From NCBI GenBank assembly GCA_029012165.1, contig JAQXLO010000169.1, positions 1-9,569 of the forward strand: DNA of 9,569 nt. Direction: 5' to 3'. This document shows, one piece after another, positions 6,686 through 9,569 of this stretch (within the stretch, counting starts at the first letter, position 1; every line of letters begins with the position of its first letter). The notes beneath the pieces are model-generated. The model was not told the DNA's origin. It did not search any database and was given only the letters and a program-made list of their open reading frames with translations. The translations under genes were made by a program, and so were the position numbers. The DNA comes from Oscillospiraceae bacterium (GTDB lineage: Bacteria; Bacillota; Clostridia; Oscillospirales; Acutalibacteraceae).

Positions 6686-7362
6686 GCATTCTCTCGTGTG
6701 AACACGTATCGGTCGCCTACGACGGGCGCACGGTGGTGCAGGACGTCAGCTTTTCGGTGGAGAAGGGCGAGTACCTGTGCATCGTCGGCGAAAACGGTTC
6801 CGGCAAAAGCACCCTGCTGAAAAGCATCCTCGGTTTAGTCCCCGTGCGAAGCGGCTCGATTTCTCTTGCGTGCAGGGACGGCATCGGCTATCTGCCCCAA
6901 AGCACCCCTGCCCAGCGGGATTTTCCCGCAAGTGTGCGGGAGGTGGTGCTGTCGGGCTGCGGACAAAAGCTCTTTTACGGCAAGGCGGCCAAGGAACGTG
7001 CCGCACAGAATATGCGGGAACTGCATATCGACACCATCCGCAAAAAATCCTACCGGGAGCTGTCCGGCGGTCAACAGCAGCGTGTGCTCTTGGCGCGTGC
7101 GCTGTGTGCTGCCGAGGCGCTGCTGCTGCTGGATGAGCCGGTCACGGGACTGGATCCGCTGGTCACGGCGGAGATGTACGAAACCATCCGTGACCTCAAC
7201 CGCCGGCGGGGGCTGACGGTCATCATGGTGTCCCACGACATCGCCGCAGCCGTCCGGCACGCAGACAAGATCCTGCATCTGGATGCGGGCACGGAATTTT
7301 TCGGCACTGCCGCAGCGTATCTGCAAAGCGATGTCGGCAGACGGTTTGCAAAGGGGATCTGA
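6682..7362 (+). CDS. znuC: Zinc ABC transporter ATP-binding protein
   Basis: A 226-residue ATPase that powers metal import from the cytoplasmic face of the permease. All nucleotide-binding motifs are intact: Walker A GENGSGKST (36-44), Q-loop Q73 in GYLPQ, signature LSGGQ (127-131), Walker B LLLLDEP with D151/E152, D-loop GLDP, and switch H185 in SHD. Length and order between the binding protein and the permease match the ZnuC/AdcC/MntB-type family. The start overlaps the znuA stop as ATGA, implying translational coupling; TATGGAG just upstream is a modest ribosome binding site. Confidence 0.93.
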   Translation: MSILSCEHVSVAYDGRTVVQDVSFSVEKGEYLCIVGENGSGKSTLLKSILGLVPVRSGSISLACRDGIGYLPQSTPAQRDFPASVREVVLSGCGQKLFYGKAAKERAAQNMRELHIDTIRKKSYRELSGGQQQRVLLARALCAAEALLLLDEPVTGLDPLVTAEMYETIRDLNRRRGLTVIMVSHDIAAAVRHADKILHLDAGTEFFGTAAAYLQSDVGRRFAKGI

Positions 7363-7367
7363 CGTTG
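7350..7367 (+). promoter_or_regulatory. Ribosome binding site and TTG start of znuB
   Basis: AAAGGGGA (7350-7357), inside the last codons of znuC, lies 7 nt before a TTG at 7365-7367. No ATG or GTG occurs nearby; the first in-frame ATG (residue 41) would remove the first membrane segment. A TTG start is therefore the best reading, 2 nt after the znuC stop. Confidence 0.8.
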
Positions 7368-8198
7368 AATTTAGTCGTACAAATCTTATCCTACCATTTT
7401 GCGCAGAAGGCACTGCTGGTCGGCACCCTGACGGCGCTGTGCTCGGCACTTCTGGGCGTGAGTTTGGTGCTCAAGCGCTACTCCATGATCGGTGACGGAC
7501 TGTCCCATGTGGGCTTCGGTGCGCTGTGTGTGGCGGCGGCGCTGAATCTGGCGCCGCTGAAGGTGGCGGTACCCGTGGTGATCGTTTCAGCGTTTCTGCT
7601 TTTGCGCATCAGCGAAAACAGCAGGATCAAGGGAGACGCCGCCATTGCCCTCATTTCCAGCACGGCCATCGCCGTGGGACTGATCGTCTCCTCCCATGTG
7701 GACGGGATCAACGCCGATGTGTCGGGCTATATGTTCGGCAGTGTCCTGTCCGTGGAGGACAGTGACGTGCCCATGAGCGTGGGGCTGTCCCTTGCGGTGC
7801 TGGTGTTGTATGTCCTTTTTTATAACCGCATCTTCAGCGTCACCTTTGACGAAAGCTTTTCCAAGGCGACGGGGACAAACACCGCCGCCTACAACGCCCT
7901 CATCGCCCTGCTCACGGCGGGCACGGTGGCGGTGGGCATGAAGCTGATGGGCACCCTGCTCATCTCCTCGCTGATCATTTTCCCGCCCCTGAGTGCCATG
8001 CGGGTCTGCAAAAGCTTTCGGGGCGTGGTCTGCACCTCGGCGGTGCTGGCGGTGGTTTGCTTCTTTTTCGGCATCGTCGGCTCCTTCGCCTTTGAACTGC
8101 CGGCAGGCGCCAGCGTCGTGGCGGTGAATGCGGCGGCGTTTCTTCTGTTCCTGCTTGCAGGTGCCATTGGGAAGAAAGTCCGGGGGCGTGGGGCATGA
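7365..8198 (+). CDS. znuB: Zinc ABC transporter permease (ABC-3 family)
   Basis: A 277-residue integral membrane protein that forms the import channel, probably as a dimer. It has roughly eight hydrophobic segments and family landmarks: YSMIGDGLSHVGFGA (39-53), the cytoplasmic FDESFSKATG stretch (161-170) that usually contacts the ATPase, and MGTLLISSLIIFPPLSAM (195-212). It ends in a basic tail (GKKVRGRG), as expected for a cytoplasmic C terminus. Translation starts at TTG. The stop overlaps the ATG of the radical SAM gene as ATGA. Zinc rather than manganese is inferred from the linked regulator. Confidence 0.92.
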   Translation: MNLVVQILSYHFAQKALLVGTLTALCSALLGVSLVLKRYSMIGDGLSHVGFGALCVAAALNLAPLKVAVPVVIVSAFLLLRISENSRIKGDAAIALISSTAIAVGLIVSSHVDGINADVSGYMFGSVLSVEDSDVPMSVGLSLAVLVLYVLFYNRIFSVTFDESFSKATGTNTAAYNALIALLTAGTVAVGMKLMGTLLISSLIIFPPLSAMRVCKSFRGVVCTSAVLAVVCFFFGIVGSFAFELPAGASVVAVNAAAFLLFLLAGAIGKKVRGRGA

Positions 8199-9076
8199 GT
8201 GAGATGTGTACCCTCTGCCCGAGGCGATGCGGTGTGGATCGCACCGTATCGCACGGCTTTTGCCAAGTGGCCGCACAGCCCGTTGTCGCCCGTGCGGCGC
8301 TGCACTTTTTTGAGGAGCCGTGCATCAGCGGCGAGCGGGGCAGCGGCGCCGTGTTTTTCAGCGGCTGTAACCTGCGGTGCGTGTTCTGCCAAAACCATAC
8401 CATCAGCCGCTCGGAATCGGGCAAAAAAGTTTCGCCGGAGCGCCTGCGGGAAATTTACTTTGAACTGATCGCCCAAGGTGCCCACAACATCAATCTCGTC
8501 ACCCCGTCCCACTTCGCCGGGGCGGTGGCACAGTCGCTGGAGGGCGGTTTGCCGGTGCCCGTGGTATGGAACTGCGGCGGGTATGAGAGCGTAGAGACAT
8601 TGCGGATGCTCGAGGGCAAGGTGCAAGTTTATTTGCCCGATTTTAAGTACACAAACAGCCTTTTGGCCAAAAAATATTCCGCCGCTCCCGACTATCCCCG
8701 GGTGGCCGAAGCGGCGCTTTTGGAGATGTACCGCCAGACGGGAAACTGGCAGGCGGACGAGGACGGCATTTTACAAAAAGGCGTACTCATTCGCCATCTC
8801 GTCCTGCCGGGAAATCTCCCGAACACCTTCGGCGTGATCGACCGTGTGCGTGCCCTGTTCCCCGAACCGGGGCAGGTGCTTTTCAGCCTGATGAGCCAGT
8901 ACACGCCCGTGTGCGATACGCCCCAGTATCCCGAACTTTGCCGTACACTGACACCGCAGGAATACGAGCTGGCACAGCAGTATCTGTTTGACAGCGGCTT
9001 GGAGGACGGCTTTGTGCAGGACATGGAGTCGGCGGATGAAAGCTACATCCCCGCCTTTGACGGGACAGGAGTTTAA
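8195..9076 (+). CDS. COG1313/PflX-like radical SAM protein
   Basis: A 293-residue radical S-adenosylmethionine enzyme related to pyruvate formate-lyase activating enzymes. The [4Fe-4S]/SAM motif is C58-N-L-R-C62-V-F-C65. Before it sits a cysteine cluster (C5, C8, C12, C23 in CTLCPRRCGVDR and GFC), typical of COG1313 and suited to a second metal site. Other family landmarks are GSGAVFFSGC (49-58), HNINLVTPSHF (97-107), NCGGYE (126-131), YLPDFKY (146-152), RHLVLPG (200-206) and SLMSQYTP (231-238). The family's substrate is, to my knowledge, not established. No glycyl-radical enzyme is encoded nearby, so it should not be called a PFL activase. The start at 8195 overlaps the znuB stop by ATGA; a second in-frame ATG at 8204 is less likely. 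It is co-directional with the zinc genes and has no terminator between, so it is probably co-transcribed with them. Confidence 0.88.
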   Translation: MSEMCTLCPRRCGVDRTVSHGFCQVAAQPVVARAALHFFEEPCISGERGSGAVFFSGCNLRCVFCQNHTISRSESGKKVSPERLREIYFELIAQGAHNINLVTPSHFAGAVAQSLEGGLPVPVVWNCGGYESVETLRMLEGKVQVYLPDFKYTNSLLAKKYSAAPDYPRVAEAALLEMYRQTGNWQADEDGILQKGVLIRHLVLPGNLPNTFGVIDRVRALFPEPGQVLFSLMSQYTPVCDTPQYPELCRTLTPQEYELAQQYLFDSGLEDGFVQDMESADESYIPAFDGTGV

Positions 9077-9088
9077 GGAGGGAGCAAT

Positions 9089-9569
9089 ATGGTGGTCACT
9101 TTTCGACCCTTTACTTTACAGGAATATAACCGATTCGAGGAATGGAGCATCGGCAGCTATGCCCGATCGCTGGTATCCTCCGGCACGGAGTCGGAAAAGG
9201 ACGCCCTGTGTGCCGCCGCCGAGGAGTTTGAGGAACTGCTGCCCGAGGGCATGCACACCCCCGGCAACACGTTCCTGCAGGTTCAAAACGAAGACGGCAA
9301 GGACGTGGGCTATGTGTGGTATGCCGACGCCGAGGCGGACGAAGTGTTCCTGACCGATTTCGGCGTGGAGCCGGACTACCGCCGGCAGGGGTACGGATTC
9401 GCCATTCTGCGCAAGCTGGAGGAAAAGCTTGCCGCCGAGGGAAAGCGGCGCATTTCCCTGCACGTCTTTGACAACAACACACCGGCGATCCGGCTGTACA
9501 AAAAAGCGGGCTACGCCGTGTACGATCACTGCGAGCCGGCAAGTACATATATGCAAAAGGAGATCGGCA
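9089..9569 (+). CDS. GNAT family N-acetyltransferase, YycN-like (cut by window end)
   Basis: The frame is open for 160 codons to the window edge; judged from the roughly 156-residue Bacillus YycN, only a few residues should be missing. It would transfer an acetyl group from acetyl-CoA to an amine; the substrate is unknown. The acetyl-CoA loop is RRQGYG (98-103), preceded by the strand FLTDFGVEPDY. The later motif N-x-x-A-x-x-LY-x-x-x-GY (N130, Y137, Y142) is the usual GNAT motif B. The N-terminal RPFTLQEYNRFEEWSIGSYA and LLPEGMHTP resemble YycN. A strong AGGAGG (9076-9081) lies 7 nt before the ATG, partly over the stop of the radical SAM gene; the intergenic gap is 12 nt, so it probably belongs to the same transcript. 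Confidence 0.87.
   Translation, partial: MVVTFRPFTLQEYNRFEEWSIGSYARSLVSSGTESEKDALCAAAEEFEELLPEGMHTPGNTFLQVQNEDGKDVGYVWYADAEADEVFLTDFGVEPDYRRQGYGFAILRKLEEKLAAEGKRRISLHVFDNNTPAIRLYKKAGYAVYDHCEPASTYMQKEIG

Noticed and set aside
7587..8626. Overlapping minus-strand frames of 229 and 245 codons opposite znuB and the radical SAM gene
   Set aside because: Shadows of well-supported plus-strand genes; their His/Arg/Gly-rich translations are typical of GC-rich antisense reading.

Overview
The window looks like chromosomal DNA from a gut-type member of the Clostridia, most likely Oscillospiraceae/Ruminococcaceae. This is inferred from GC-rich coding sequence, a very large secreted protein combining InlB-type (Listeria-Bacteroides) repeats with a C-terminal type I dockerin, and a zinc-binding lipoprotein of the Firmicutes variant type. 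No rRNA, tRNA, CRISPR array, transposase or phage gene is visible.

Layout. Positions 1-209 are non-coding and rich in hairpins: an 11-bp perfect stem at 7-45, several nested hairpins from about 47 to 120, and a clear intrinsic terminator (155-193, minus strand) for the large leftward gene. Positions 210-5192 (minus strand) hold one 1660-residue secreted protein: signal peptide, about 600 residues I do not recognise, a possible FIVAR-like helical stretch, ten tandem InlB B-type repeats in an ordered higher-level pattern, a pre-dockerin module and a dockerin. Positions 5193-5375 are a divergent promoter region. The leftward promoter and the rightward promoter each have a TTGACA -35 and an extended -10. 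A 29-bp perfect inverted repeat overlaps the rightward -10.

From 5376 to the right edge runs a tightly packed rightward gene string: a Fur-family regulator (probably Zur), a zinc-type ABC importer (binding lipoprotein, ATPase, permease), a COG1313/PflX-like radical SAM protein, and a YycN-like GNAT acetyltransferase cut by the window edge. Stops and starts overlap as ATGA at three junctions, and the other two gaps are 2 and 12 nt, so all six are probably one transcript.

How it works together (inference): the regulator represses its own operon through the palindrome over the -10 when zinc is plentiful and releases it in zinc shortage, producing the importer. The radical SAM protein and the acetyltransferase would be co-expressed with zinc uptake, and their role there is unknown. 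The divergent dockerin protein has its own promoter about 90 bp from the palindrome and shows no direct functional tie to zinc. I see no clearly new system. The best leads are the radical SAM gene in the zinc operon and the architecture and unrecognised N-terminal half of the dockerin protein.
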